Source: Emiliania huxleyi CCMP1516
Taxonomy: Eukaryota; Haptophyta; Isochrysidales; Noelaerhabdaceae
DNA length: 64,000 bases
Direction: 5' to 3'
Assembly: GCF_000372725.1 (NCBI RefSeq)
Contig: NW_005199314.1
Location: 30,068 to 94,067 of the forward strand
The notes under the pieces are model-generated. The model was not told the DNA's origin and ran no database searches. It was given only the letters and a program-made list of their open reading frames with translations. Below, one piece after another: positions 41,412 through 52,510 of the stretch. The first letter of the stretch is position 1, and the number at the start of each line of letters is the position of its first letter. A program made the translations under genes and the position numbers.

Positions 41412-41813
41412 GTTTATGCGCCGAAGCCCGAAGGCGAAGGGCGCGCAGCCTTTCACACTTTCATCACACCGGAGAACTGGTGCATTCAGCCCTCACTCAC
41501 ACACCGGAGTGGACTGTGTGACCCCTCGGGTTTCTGGGACTCGACAGAGGTGTGCTAGTCGCTACAGTCGGACGGCTCCGGCACGTCTGATAGGCAGTTG
41601 GGCTCGAGTGAGGGCCGCGGTCGCGGTCGCGGCCAGCGCGCGGGGCCTGGCTGGGGCTGCCGGGGTGAATCTCGATCCACGCGCCGGAGCGCGCGTGGTG
41701 CTTGAGCAGCCGGGCGGTTCCTTGTGTGAACGATCTGCGTCTTGGGTCGTGGTAGTGTTGTCTTTGCTTCTCTTTTTCGCCCCCCGTTGAGTGTCGCGTT
41801 GGCCGATACACAC

Positions 41814-43431
41814 ATGTCCGGCGTGCGCGTCATGGGCGCCAAGGCCGCCGCCGCCGCCGACGGCGGCGGCGCGGCCTCCTCGTCTGGCGCGAGGCTGATG
41901 ACGCCGCAGCTGGAGCTGTGTGCCGATGAGGTGCGGCCGCTGCTGGGGGAGAACACCGACTTCACGGTCGTCGGCGTGCTCGGCTGCCAGGGCGTGGGCA
42001 AGTCGACCATCATGTCGCTGCTGGCCGGCGCGGGGTGGCGGGGTGGCGGCAGCGACGCCGCAGCCGACACCGCGGCGGACTCGATGGCGGGAGGCGGCGC
42101 CGAGCTCGCCAACCCGCCCTTCCCACCCAACCCGCCCGAGGCGTGGGCGCGCGGCGCGCACGGCACGAGCGGCGTCGACGTGCAGGTGACCGCCGAGCGG
42201 CTCATCCTCCTCGACACGCAGCCGCTCCTCTCTGCGTCGCTGCTGCTCTCTATGACCGGCTCACCGGTGCCTCCGAGCGTGCACTCGCACGAGAACCTGC
42301 TCGAGGTGCAGGCGCTGCAGCTGTGCGCGCTCCTCCTCTCCGTCTGCCACGTCGTCCTCCTCGTGCAGGACGCGGCCGCCGACGTGCGCTGGTGCTCGCC
42401 GAGTAGTCGGGGAGAGAGTAGTCGCCGTAGCCGGCGTGTCGCGCGTGGGCCTCTGCAGGAGGGTCTCTGGAGTTCGGCAGCGGCCGGTGAGCGAGTGAGG
42501 CGGTGGTTCGAGCGCCCAGCCGTCTCTGCTAGGTGGCGGCTGCTGCGCGCGGCCCAGATGGTTGGCCACCGGCTGCCCGACATCGCAACCGCCCTCGCAC
42601 CCGCCGCCGGCCCGCCGCCGCCGCCGCCGCCGCACGCCCAGCAGCCTCCTCCGCCTGGGCAAGGTGGCGGCGCCGGCGGAGGAGGGGCCGCCGCCGCGGC
42701 CGAGGTGACCGCTGCGCCACCGCCGGGCGGCGGTGCGGGCGGGGGAGGGAGCGACTACCGGCCAACGCTCGTCTGCGTCATCAACCGGCTGCCGTTCGCG
42801 AGGCTAGGTGCGAGATGCGCCGAGATGAGGCGAGATTGGCCGAGGTGTGGTGTGCGAGCCTATCTCGCGCGCGCCCGCCTCCGCACGCCTCCAACGCGCC
42901 AGCTCTCCCTCTCCCCCGAGGAGTGCACCTCACCTGACGCTAGGCTGCGCGCCCGACCGAGCGGGCGTGCGCGAGACGCTCGCGGCGCCAGATGCTGGAC
43001 ACGCACCCTCGCACTCTAGCAAGCCCTCCAGACGACACGAGCTCGGCCGTGAGCGACACAGCTCGACCCGCCAGCGCTGCACTCGTCGGCTCTCGCACTC
43101 ACCCAGCCTCGTCCGCGTGTGTCGATGTCGCAGGCTCGCCTCCCTCCTCTCCGCCTCCGCGCTAGGGATGCCGTCGGCGTCGGAGCCGCCGCTCGTGTTC
43201 GCGCTGCCTTGCGCCAGCGAGCGAGCGCCCACCTCGTCGCACGCCGGCTACCGCCACGAGGCCGAGCAGCTGAGAGACGCCGTCCTCGGCCTGCCCCGCC
43301 GCCCGTTTGCGAGGTCCCTTTCCGAGCGCGACTGGCTGCGTGGCGTGGTCAAGCTTTGGGAGCTCGTCCGCCGCTCGCCCACGCTCGACGAGTACAACCG
43401 TGCGACGCACAAGCTCCACCAGTGGGCGTGA
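41814..43431 (+). CDS. SMG9: SMG9-like nonsense-mediated decay factor
   Basis: SMG9 is a G-fold protein that binds SMG8 and regulates the SMG1 kinase in nonsense-mediated mRNA decay. Model: join(41814..42385,42533..42807,43166..43431), 370 residues. Exon 1: FTVVGVLGCQGVGKSTIMS (Walker A), VTAERLILLDTQPLLSASLL, and ENLLEVQALQLCALLLSVCHVVLLVQD, all typical. Exon 2 starts WRLLRAAQM and ends VCVINRLPFAR after a Pro/Gly-rich insert. Exon 3 holds the C-terminal block GYRHEAEQLRDAVLGLPRRP with SLSERDWLRGVVKLWE. Intron 1 begins GC. The second intron (42808-43165, 358 bp) is unusually long for the window and homologues have about 50 more residues there, so a small middle exon may be missing from the model. 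Confidence 0.8.
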
Positions 43432-44179
43432 TAGTAACCAACTGGCTTTCATGTCGAGCTCGGCCCGGCGGTCGGGGATGGCGGCCCACCGCACCGCAGA
43501 GGGAGAGGCCCTCCAGAGACCAGACCGCGAGCGCAGTCCTGCAGCAAGTCCTGCACAGCACTCAGCAGCACACGCTGCCGACCCAAAACGCAAAAGCGCT
43601 CTCCAAGTGCTCCCCGACCATCCAAGACCATAAGTAGAGCAATCCTACTTCCTAGCAAGAGCCAAGACACCTCGCGCAAGACCCAAGCGAGCTCCGAGCA
43701 AGGTCTAGTGATCTAGGCTCGTCACCAGATCAGTGTCGTCACGGAGAAAATGAGACTTTTCTTCCATACATGGATCTGCGGACAATACATCGCCAGTTCG
43801 ACAGACATTGACCAAATCTTCACATCGCACACAGCCATGGATGTGCACACACAGAGGGGGGGCCAGCTCGTGCAGCCGTTCGACTGGCCAGGGCCTCACA
43901 TGCGCGCGGCTTCGTAGAGCGGCATCCGACACACGCTCCGGCTCCGCGAGAACGGCGGAATCCGGACGATGCCTATACAGAGAGGTTCGGGGAGGGGCGC
44001 TATCCCCCCCCATCCGAGCAAGCACACTCATGCGAGGGTACACATACTTTGCCAGATCTGCATGCACGAGCACGCTTTGCCAACGTCTCTGGGTGTGCCC
44101 CACAGCACCTCCCGCGGCAGGGCGGGCGGGGGCGAGCAGAGAGGTCATCGCCTCTCCGCGGCACACCGGCGGGTCGCGC
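43432..44179. other. Intergenic, convergent genes, no gene seen
   Basis: 3' flanks of SMG9 (+) and the cyclin gene (-). Moderately GC-rich; no recognisable frame or repeat. Confidence 0.5.
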
Positions 44180-44978
44180 TCAGCCCGCCTTTGCCGCCGA
44201 GCAGGCATTCATCAGGAAGGTGAAGAACTGCACCTTCTCGCCGCGCGTTCGCAGGTAGCGCTCCTGCAGCCGGAAGCAGAGGCTGGCGTAGTCGGAGAGC
44301 TCGATGTTGGTCTCGAAGCTGATGAGCTTGAGGAAGTTGATCTCCCAGCGCGAGATCTGTCCGACCTGGACGTTGGAGATCTTCAGCGCGCGCAAGAAGT
44401 CCTCGTTCCAGACCGGCTCGTCGAAGCACAGCTTGGCCGCGACCACAAAGCCCGACAGGACCGATGGCTGCCAGTTGAGCCGCGTGAGCTCGAAGTTGTC
44501 GTTGGCCACGAGGCGCTCGAGGTAGGTGACCATCGCGATGATGCACGAGTTGGGCAGGTTGAGCTGCCGGCAGATGGTCTCGATGTACTCTTTCATCTCT
44601 GCTCTCGTCGACACGTGCGGCTGCGGCGAGCCTGCTGGAATCTCCGCCTTGGTCATCGCCTGCAGGGGCGGGAGAGGCGGCAGTGAGGGGAGAGGCGGCA
44701 GGGAGGGGAGGAGCCGGCAGCGGAGAGGAGGGAGGGGAGGAGAGAGGCGGCAGGATTTGCGCCTCGAGGTGCATGGCGCAAGCCTCGCAGACGAGCGAGC
44801 GGCTCGCCTCCGTCTGAGGCTGCTCCGCCTCGCGCGCGCGCAGCTGGTGCAGCACGGCAAACGACTTGTTCTTGGGCAGCCGCCCGCCGCACCGCTCGCC
44901 CGCGCCGCCGCCGCTCCCCTCTGCCTCGCCGGCTCCCAGGCTCTGCAGCGCCGCGGCGGCCGACTCGTTGCGGCGCAT
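44180..44978 (-). CDS. Cyclin-Y-like protein (5' end uncertain)
   Basis: Cyclin-box protein of the cyclin Y/PHO80-like group, which activates CDK14/16- or PHO85-type kinases. Minimal model: complement(join(44180..44659,44763..44978)), 231 residues. Exon 2 carries the cyclin box: SCIIAMVTYLERL, TRLNWQPSVLSGFVVAAKLC, FDEPVWNEDFLRAL, QISRWEINFLKLISFETNIE and YASLCFRLQERYL. Exon 1 ends CEACAMHLE and joins through a GC-AG intron (44660-44762) to AMTKAEIP. The frame of exon 1 stays open to about 45329 without an ATG, through a Ser-rich then a Gln-rich stretch. The outer part coincides with a dispersed repeat also at 47893-47975, so the true start is unclear. The ATG at 44978 is the first available. 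Confidence 0.75.
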
Positions 44979-45169
44979 GCGGGAGAGAGACGACGCATCG
45001 GGCGACCGGTTGAGCAGCGCGAGCGAGGCGTCCTTGCTCGCGCTGGGCGCGCAGGCCGACGCCGAGGGCGACGGTTCTCCAGATGTGGACGGGGACGACG
45101 TGTCGCACCGACCAGCCTTTGCCTGCTGCTGCTGCCGCTGCTGCTGCTGCGTGGACTGCTCGGCGTCGG

Positions 45170-45306
45170 CGCCTGCACGCCAGCAGAGGCTTGGCGGCTT
45201 AGCCAAAGGTGGGACTGCGCGGAAAGGGGCGCGCGGGCACACAGACACAGCGTCCCACTCTCTCTGTGCGCGCTCAGAGTGGCCGTTTCGCGCGCGGCGC
45301 ACCGTG
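45170..45306. repeat. Dispersed repeat overlapping the open 5' side of the cyclin gene
   Basis: 45170-45246 recurs inverted at 47893-47975 (TGTGTGCCCGCGCGCCCC...TTGGCTTAGCCGCC). The adjoining CACTCTCT...GTGCGCGCTCAGAGTGG block (about 45255-45306) recurs in direct orientation at 48263-48307. Confidence 0.75.
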
Positions 45307-45647
45307 CTTGTCCGCTCCGCCGAGGCCAAAGATGCCTTTTCCAGACCCGTACGCCTTGACGGCCGCCAGCATCGTGCGGCGAGACGGCCCGCGAGCTGTG
45401 GCGAGACGCTGCAGGGCGACGAGGCCGCGGCTAATCGCGTTGGTGCCGAAGTGTGTGCTCTTGCGTTTTGTGTCTTGACGAGGCTAATGATGGCAGCGGT
45501 TTTTCTTTTGAGTTACCCCAGCCGGACGTCGCACCGGGCACGCGGGTCTCCCCGCACGATATGCTAGCACATACAGATGTTAGATGCAAGGTGGGCCCAG
45601 GTAGCTGCCTAGCTGGCTCCGCCACCTCACTCACCCCTCGTCATGCC
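45307..45647 (+). repeat. Segmental duplication, copy A part 1
   Basis: 341 bp that match 48856-49196 base for base apart from a handful of changes, with no length change. It carries no gene. It ends in TCATGCC, where the 828-bp insertion begins. Confidence 0.9.
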
Positions 45648-46475
45648 TTATCAGCTGGTCGGCCGCCATGTGGGCCTCCGGGCCTGCTGCGGCGGCGCGG
45701 CCGGTTGAGGCCGGGCTCGGCCCGGCCCGCGACGGCTGGCCGCCGACGAGCGCGCTCGCGCTGCTCGTCAAAATGGCGGCGGTGGCGATTGCGGCGACGG
45801 TCGTTCAGTCAGGCGTACATGGTACAGCGCTCAGGCGCCTGTCGTCTTTCGTCTTGTCGCATTTCGCACACGCGCGCGCCGCGCGACCCGCGTCGCTCCG
45901 CGAGGGCATGAGCCTTCCGCGATTCGAACCCGCAGCCAAAAGCTGCTCGCTCGAACCGCGGCCGACTCTGCCACCGCGGCCGCAGCTGCTGAGCACTCCA
46001 GAAAACTGGTGCCTCATATGCTGCCTCCCTGCCTTTTCTCCTCGGCGAGCCTGGCGGTCCGCTGTACTACAAGGAAGTGCTGACTCGATTCTACCTCGAA
46101 TTCTTCTACCCCCACGACTCGGAACACGAATGTGACAGGACCATCGGGTCCTTCAGCCACCAAAAGCGGGATCACCCGAGAGCAGCTGAGCCTGCCTCTG
46201 GCCTCGCCTCCCTCTCCTTCAGGCATTCGTGGCATCCTATGGGTCGTCCAGAGTATCGACCTCTGGCGAGTCAGCCGGTCACTTGATGACACCATGAAGT
46301 ACCAGCGATCGCCACCTCGCTGGCCTCTCCGCAGGCCCCCCCGACCGCGTCGAACTCATCGGCGCGGGCTCTCTCGGCTACGGGACCGGCCCCAGCTTCG
46401 GCTGAGGGCTAACAAGCTGCCGAGCCCAAATCACTGTGAGAGTCGTGATTTCTTGTTGGTTAATAAAAATCTCTC
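45648..46475. mobile_element. 828-bp insertion splitting copy A, flanked by TCATGCC
   Basis: Copy B of the duplication is continuous here, whereas copy A is interrupted. TCATGCC occurs at both edges (45641-45647 and 46476-46482), as for a 7-bp target duplication; deletion from copy B by microhomology would look the same. No terminal inverted repeats are found. Inside, 45910-45985 on the minus strand shows a TGGCAGAGTCGG A-box and a GGGTTCGAATC B-box, suggesting a tRNA-derived SINE component. A 155-residue frame at 45668-46135 has no motif. Confidence 0.55.
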
Positions 46476-46476
46476 T

Positions 46477-47147
46477 CATGCCACCTGAATGAAAGCCAAG
46501 CGCGGGCTCTCTATGGCCACATGAGGGCTCAGGTGCACCCAACAAAAGAAATGGTTTGGTATTGCGAAAAATGTCTCTCTCTCCCAGCCAAAAGGTGGCT
46601 TCGACGCGGGCGAGGCTGCAGGGGCGAGGACCCACATCGTCCATTCGATCGAGGCTACCTGCACAGCTCCCTCGCCGCACCACGTGGGGGCTGTGGAGCA
46701 CGTGTGCCCACGGAAACGGAAATCCGAGCCACCGAATATGTCTAAATCAATCGGACACGCCAAAGCAGCTACCGAGGGGTGGGAGAAGGACGGTCGCTCC
46801 CTCTACCAGCACGAACGAACAGGATCTTGGAAGGACGACGTCAAGGACACACTTGGGAACGGGAGCGGCAAAAGGTCAAAAGGTGGCTTAGTGGGAAAAT
46901 CGGCTTTCCCATAAGCCTAACAGGGAGCGCATCGCGACACGGAGGGGGGCTGGGCAGGTCACCCACGACACAGGGTCCCAGGGATTCCTCTCTCCTATAG
47001 GACAGGTTGCACCCGGCGGCACGGGCTAGGGCACGGGGCTCGGGGGCAGGCGCGGGCCTCCCTACTCGACTGTTCGCTCTCCTAGTTTTTATTTATAACA
47101 TCGCCTGCTCCCAACAAAAGGGACAGCGACGGCCGACGGTAGCACAC
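46477..47147 (+). repeat. Segmental duplication, copy A part 2
   Basis: 671 bp matching 49191-49856 with small indels, from CATGCCACCTGAATGAAAGCC to CGACGGTAGCACAC. No gene; several apparent frames are shared by both copies but have no motif. Confidence 0.9.
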
Positions 47148-47316
47148 TAGCGACCTTCCGGCGCTTCCTCCAGTTTGCCTTCTCACTGGCAGTCTCTCAC
47201 TACCATCTTCCTCCAGCTTCTCCGGGGGGGTTGCCATTTCTTTTTTCCCATACAACAAACAACCCGACGTGGACACGTGCAACATTGGCAGGCGGGCGGC
47301 AGGCGCTATTCCGACG

Positions 47317-47829
47317 ATGTCAAGGTCGTCTGCCCCCTCCTGCAGCAGCAGCGGGGAGCATGGTCGGAAGGGCGCTTTTGTCGCTTTCGGCAACACCGAG
47401 GCGTTCTACCGGAACATGGTCGTGGGGCATGGGCCCTACTGCGAGGAGGGAGAGGGAGGGGGGGAGGGAGAGGGGGGGGGGGGGGGGGGGAGGAGTGTGA
47501 GGGGTACGGGGGCGACGGCATGGAGGGGGAGAGGAAGAGCAAGGGCGAGAGGGGGCAGGGCGCAGGGGACGGGTCGCTGGGATACTAGGGGGGGAAGGGT
47601 GGTGGGCGGCGACCGCCGCATACCGTCCTACGGCGGGGATTGTCGGCTCGCTACGCCAGGGAGGACAAGGACGTCGACGTGCAGCTGCTGCTGTTCGAGT
47701 CGGTTCGGTCCGGTTCGGGCAGGGGGTCGGCGAGATCCTCTGGAAGGCGGCGAACGTGCTGCAGAACAAGCTGACGCGGGCCAAGTATCTCGATGAGGTG
47801 ACTTGGACCACCAACGCAAGAGTTGGCTA
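47317..47829 (+). CDS. Possible exons of an uncharacterised gene
   Basis: From ATG 47317 a frame reads MSRSSAPSCSSSGEHGRKG then AFVAFGNTEAFYRNMVVGHG and PYCEE, ending at a poly-G tract. About 190 bp later other frames give AREDKDVDVQLLLFESV and VGEILWKAANVLQNKLTRAK, ending at TAG 47828-47830. They have the look of real protein but need a frame change I could not place with a credible intron. It may be a short-exon gene or a decaying one. Function unknown. Confidence 0.25.
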
Positions 47830-47892
47830 GGGCTGCAGAAGCAGCGTATATCTCAGCGTCGTTCTTTACACGGCCATCGCAGAGCAGATATT

Positions 47893-48164
47893 CCTCTGTC
47901 TGTGTGCCCGCGCGCCCCTTTCCGCGCACTCCCACCGTTGGCTTAGCCGCCAAGCCTCTGCTGGCGTGCAGGCACCGACGCCGAGCAGTCCACGCAGCTT
48001 GTCGGAGTTGCGAATCGGCTGGTTCTCCGAGTTCCCCATCCGTGAGGCGTGACAGGCACGAAGCAGCAACGCGCGGGAAGCGTTGGGATTGGGAAAAAAG
48101 AATTTTAGAACAAAACTCCCTCGCACAGCACTGGGCACGGGACTGGCGCGCACTGGCACTAACA
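47893..48164. repeat. Cluster of dispersed repeat copies
   Basis: 47893-47975 is the inverted copy of 45170-45246. 48097-48164 is a copy of 1687-1754 (CACTGGGCACGGGACTGGCG...). Both lie in sequence without a recognisable gene. Confidence 0.7.
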
Positions 48165-48855
48165 CAAGTACACTACGGGAGCCGCCTGCGAGGACGGCGA
48201 GGCACTTAGCTCCGTGCACTCGACCGCCCTCGCCGCAGGCAAGCTCATTCAATCATGCACATCCCACTCTCTGTGCGCGCTCAGAGTGGCTGTTTCGCGC
48301 GCGGCGCACCGTGCTTGGGCCGAGCGTTTTTGATCTCTGGGTGAGTGGGCGCCCGCCCACCGCCTCTGAGGGAGTCGGGCCCCCTAGACTGAAAACAATA
48401 ACAAAATGCAGAAACAGTCACAAACAGCCTGCGAGAGCGGCGCTGCGCGCCGCCTACCTCGTGCGGGTGTGAGAGTGACCCCAAACAGCGGAGCTCTGCA
48501 GCGGGCCCTCCTCTCGCCGCCTTCGCTGCCGCTGCATCGCTGTCGGCTCGTCATTTCTGTCTACGGTCATATGGGGGCGCCATCACTGTTCTCTCTCTCT
48601 CTCCTGGGGTCAGCTCCAAGCTGCCGTGTCGGGACGCCGCCCCCTCGCCCCCCCCCCCCTTCTCCCGCTGAACTGCATGCTGCGATTCTCGCCCCTTGTC
48701 CCAGGAGCCAGGTGCGTGTGTCTAATCGTAGTGGGGGGCCTGGCCCCCCTCTGTTTTCTGTTTTCTGTTTTTCAAAACGCCCGCCCGCCCGCCACCCCGA
48801 GGCGGCTCGGCCCCCCACTCACCCAGAGATCAAAAACGCTCCTGAAACGCTCGGC

Positions 48856-49856
48856 CTTGTCCGCTCCGCCGAGGCCAAAGATGCCTTTTCCAGACCCGTA
48901 CGCCTTGACGGCCGCCAGCATCGTGGGGCGAGACGGCCCGCGAGCTGTGGCGAGACGCTGCAGGGCGACGAGGCCGCGGCTAATCGCGTTGGTGCCGAAG
49001 TGTGTGCTCTTGCGTTTTGTGTCTTGACGAGGCTAATGATGTAAGCGGGTTTTCTTTTGAGTTACCCCAGCCGGACGTCGCACCGGGCACGCGGGTCTCC
49101 CCGCACGATATGCTAGCACATACAGATGTTAGATGCAAGGTGGGCCCAGGTAGCTGCCTAGCTGGCTCCGCCACCTCACTCACCCCTCGTCATGCCACCT
49201 GAATGAAAGCCAAGCGCGGGCTCTCTATGACCACATGAGGGCTCAGGTGCACCCAGCCAACAAAAGAAATGGTTTGGTATTGCTAAAAATGTCTCTCTCT
49301 CCCAGCCAAAAGGTGGCTTCGACGCGGGCGAGGCTGCAGGGGCGAGGACCACTCCATCGTCCATCGACCGAGGCTACCTGCACAGCTCCCTCGCCGCACC
49401 ACGTGGGGGCTGTGGAGCACGTGTGCCCACGGAAACGGAAATCCGAGCCACCAAATATGCCTAAATCAATCGGACACGCCAAACGAGGGGAGGGACAAGG
49501 ACGGTCGCTCCCTACCAGCACGAACGAACAGGATCTTGGAAGGACGACGTCAAGGACACACTTGGGAACGGGAGCGGCAAAAGGTCAAAAGGTGGCTTAG
49601 TGGGAAAATCGGCTTTCCCATAAGCCTAACAGGGAGCGCATCGCGACACGGAGGGGGGCTGGGCAGGTCACCCACGACACAGGGTCCCAGGGATTCCTCT
49701 CTCCTATAGGACAGGTTGCACCCGGCGGCACGGGCTAGGGCACGGGGCTCGGGGGCAGGCGCGGGCCTCCCTACTCGACTGTTCGCTCTCCTAGTTTTTA
49801 TTTATAACATCGCCTGCTCCCAACAAAAGGGACAGCGACGGCCGACGGTAGCACAC
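48856..49856 (+). repeat. Segmental duplication, copy B (uninterrupted)
   Basis: About 1.0 kb in direct orientation and about 3.5 kb from copy A. It matches 45307-45647 and then 46477-47147 without a break at 49191-49196, where copy A has the insertion. The few differences between copies point to a recent event. Confidence 0.9.
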
Positions 49857-50565
49857 AGCCCGCGCCTCGCCGTTGTGGTAGACGTGGAGTAGTGCTTCCT
49901 TCGAGGGAAGGCTTTCAAACATCGAACTCAGGCCCGCGGAGGACGGGAGCGAGTGGAGTGCGGTGCACATTGGCTCTGACAAAAGAGGACGCACGACGCC
50001 GTGCGGAAGTTCCGACGTCCTTCTCGAGGGTTACGTTCCGGTCTCCTCAATGTCAGTGTTGGCTGAATGAAGAAAGGGAGAGATTTGGTCGAGAGGGCGC
50101 GGTGAGAGAGGGGGGGGCGGGGGGGGGGGGGGGGCATGTGCATGGGGGTGCATGTGCATGTGCATGTAGTGTGTTTGAGCGGATGTTTGTCGGGGCGGGC
50201 ACATACTGACGTAACGGGCACACAAGCGACACAAGGGAATTCACTAGCGCGGACGACCTAGGTCCTGCGAGAGAGGCAGAGGGACAGAGAGCTTTGTGAG
50301 ATCTCTCCAGGTCCCGTGGAGCGTGGTCCCCTTGCTCCTGGGGGTGTGGGGCTCTCCTCCGCTCGTGTCCTTCACCCACAGAGCCGTGTCCATTTATACG
50401 CATTAGCACCATAGAGGAATGCGAGGAGATGATGATGCGCCACATCCGTCGTTCTTACGTACCAAGCCCCCCTCCACTTTCGCACTCCCCCAGCCCCACG
50501 ATACCGTACACTCCATGTCGATCCATGAGGACAGGATTCTAGTCAGGCTGTAGACGGATTCACTC
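49857..50565. other. Intergenic with poly-G and TGCATG repeats
   Basis: A G homopolymer-rich tract (about 50107-50134) is followed by (TGCATG)n at 50133-50168. No gene recognised. Confidence 0.6.
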
Positions 50566-51423
50566 TCACTTCTGCTTGCCCGCCTCGGAAAAGATGCGCT
50601 TCCAGTCGCTCGAGGACGCGCGGCCCGCCAAAGTGCGGCGCGGCTCGCGCCCTCCTTTTTCGCGGTACGGCGCCTTGCTGCGCGGCGTGTCGGCCACCCA
50701 GACCTCCACCTCGCGGAGGCGCACCTGCGTTCGCCGACCGCCAAAGAGCGACACCTCGTAGGGAGGCGGCCCGCGGTTGTAGGAGGATCCGAGGAAGGAG
50801 GAGGCGGATCGCAAGCTCCCTTGCTGCTGCATGCTCTCGGTGTCGGGGCCGGCGAATCCTCCCATCACCGGAGCCATGCCCGCGCCGACGACTAGTGCAT
50901 CAGACCCAAAGGTGGGCCCAGATCGTGCGTTGTCGTAGATGGCCGCGCCGCCTGTGGTGCCCATTCGATGCCAAACGCCGCTGCGCTCAATCGCAAAGAC
51001 GAATGCGCTGGTTGAGGAGGAGTAATCATCGGTGGATGCCCACCCAGACGGGTTGTAGCCTCCCGCGACCGCGCCGCCACTCGCTGCCACGACGAGGGCA
51101 CTCCCGCAAAAGTCGACGCGGTCGTGAAAGCGTTCCGCTCCCCAACCATCGCGCGAAGCCCTGTAGGCGAGCCTCAGCGGCTTGCCGTCGAGATTTGTGC
51201 CGGCGAGCAGCGTCGGCGGCGGCTTGGGGAGCGAGCCGCCTCGCGAGGCTAGCGCCAGGCCGCCAATTACCGCTCCGAGAGGGAGCATGAGCGGCTCCTC
51301 GCGGGCGACATTGAGAGCAGCGTCCACGTCGCCTGCCACGTAGCAGTCGCCAATCGTGTGGAGAGAGTTCGCCAGGTGCGAGAGCGCAGGCAGCATTTTC
51401 GGCGGCAGCGTCGGAAATATCAT
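50566..51423 (-). CDS. TLDc domain protein (oxidation-resistance type)
   Basis: Single exon, 285 residues. The TLDc fold spans about residues 75-245: LRLAYRASRDGWGAERFHDR, CGSALVVAASGGAVAGGYNP, DDYSSSTSAFVFAI, ATIYDN-like AAIYDNARSGPTFGSDALVV, and ending LREVEVWVAD. TLDc proteins such as OXR1 and NCOA7 protect against oxidative stress and bind V-ATPase. The conserved GGYNPxGW and FVFAI blocks are intact. The N-terminal 60 residues are a helical region without motif and the C-terminus is Lys/Arg-rich. The start ATG at 51423 is clear; no intron is required. Confidence 0.8.
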   Translation of the reverse strand: MIFPTLPPKMLPALSHLANSLHTIGDCYVAGDVDAALNVAREEPLMLPLGAVIGGLALASRGGSLPKPPPTLLAGTNLDGKPLRLAYRASRDGWGAERFHDRVDFCGSALVVAASGGAVAGGYNPSGWASTDDYSSSTSAFVFAIERSGVWHRMGTTGGAAIYDNARSGPTFGSDALVVGAGMAPVMGGFAGPDTESMQQQGSLRSASSFLGSSYNRGPPPYEVSLFGGRRTQVRLREVEVWVADTPRSKAPYREKGGREPRRTLAGRASSSDWKRIFSEAGKQK

Positions 51424-52510
51424 GGCCTAGGTGGAAGAGCAATGAGAGCTCCACAGGCCTCGTCAGGTTGTTGCTCTGGTGCGTTCACTCATCACACCAC
51501 CGCAGTAGGGATCCTGGCGGCGAGTCGCAATCACCCGCCCGCCGTCCCGGCGGTCCCGCAGCTCGCGCGCATCTCCCTCTTAACCCACCTCTAACATCAC
51601 AATAGGGGATCCCTACAATCGCTTGTTGAAGTCCGGGGTTTTTATGCGTATGATTGTAAGGGCGTAGGGACCCGCCCCAGGACAGGCTCTGGCGTTCTGA
51701 TGGAGCGCTCTGGTGCCGAGGAGAGCCGCTGGCACGAGGTAGATGTGAAGCCACGACGGTCGGTACAGCAGGCCGACCAGAGAGTGCAGAGTGAGCACTG
51801 CCCCTCTCCAAGATCGACTCCTGTGGAGAAGCCCGCCTAGGACCATCAAGGGGAGACCAGGTACACTTGACCCGCGCAAAGAGCTAGATGCAGCTGTCAC
51901 CATTCTACGGCCTCTACAGAGCGTATGCCTTGCTTGCCGCCGGACGGACGGTGGCGGTCGTGTCGGTGGTTGGGCCGTTTTGCACGACGGCTGTGGCGGC
52001 GCTCTGGAGGGGAGGGCGGCCACTTTCGGGTGGTGGATGACCGGCTTTTGAGGTCTTGCAACCCTAGCTGTGACAGCTTCGGACAGCTCGCGCAACCCTA
52101 GGAACAGCGGGCCGGCTAGTGTTGATGCCACTCAGCCCGGGACAAGACGGGGGTGGTGGAGGTCCGAAATCACGCCGCTATGCCTCGGCTCCAGCGAGGC
52201 CTCCAGGCCCTAGCTCAGGTATATGCAGTGTAGCCGGAAGCAGGGAACACCCACCGGCACCGCCACCCCCCCAGCAGCACAGCACACCAGTCTTCTAGGG
52301 GTGGAGGCGGGCCCGCTGGTATCGTCGGGAAGGTCGAGGAGGGTGGGTGGATGAGCGAGGACCTGACGAGGCCTGTAAGAGCCGGCCCTGTATAATTTTT
52401 ATGCAGAGCAAGAGTGTGCAAAAGATGAAAAATTTGTGGAAAACAGGCAAGAAACCAGCCGAAATGCGTCCAGATGCTGGAAATCACATAGGCCTATCGT
52501 TTCCCAATGC
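51424..52510. other. Intergenic, no gene seen
   Basis: Divergent side of the TLDc gene. Frames on both strands lack motifs. An A-rich, lower-GC stretch at 52370-52500 borders the end of the glycosylase gene. Confidence 0.5.

Noticed and set aside
45910..45990. Functional tRNA gene on the minus strand
   Set aside because: A- and B-box matches are good, but acceptor and T stems do not pair and the anticodon loop is the wrong size.
45668..46135. 155-residue frame in the 828-bp insertion
   Set aside because: No motif, and it crosses the tRNA-like segment; composition is that of GC-rich noncoding DNA.
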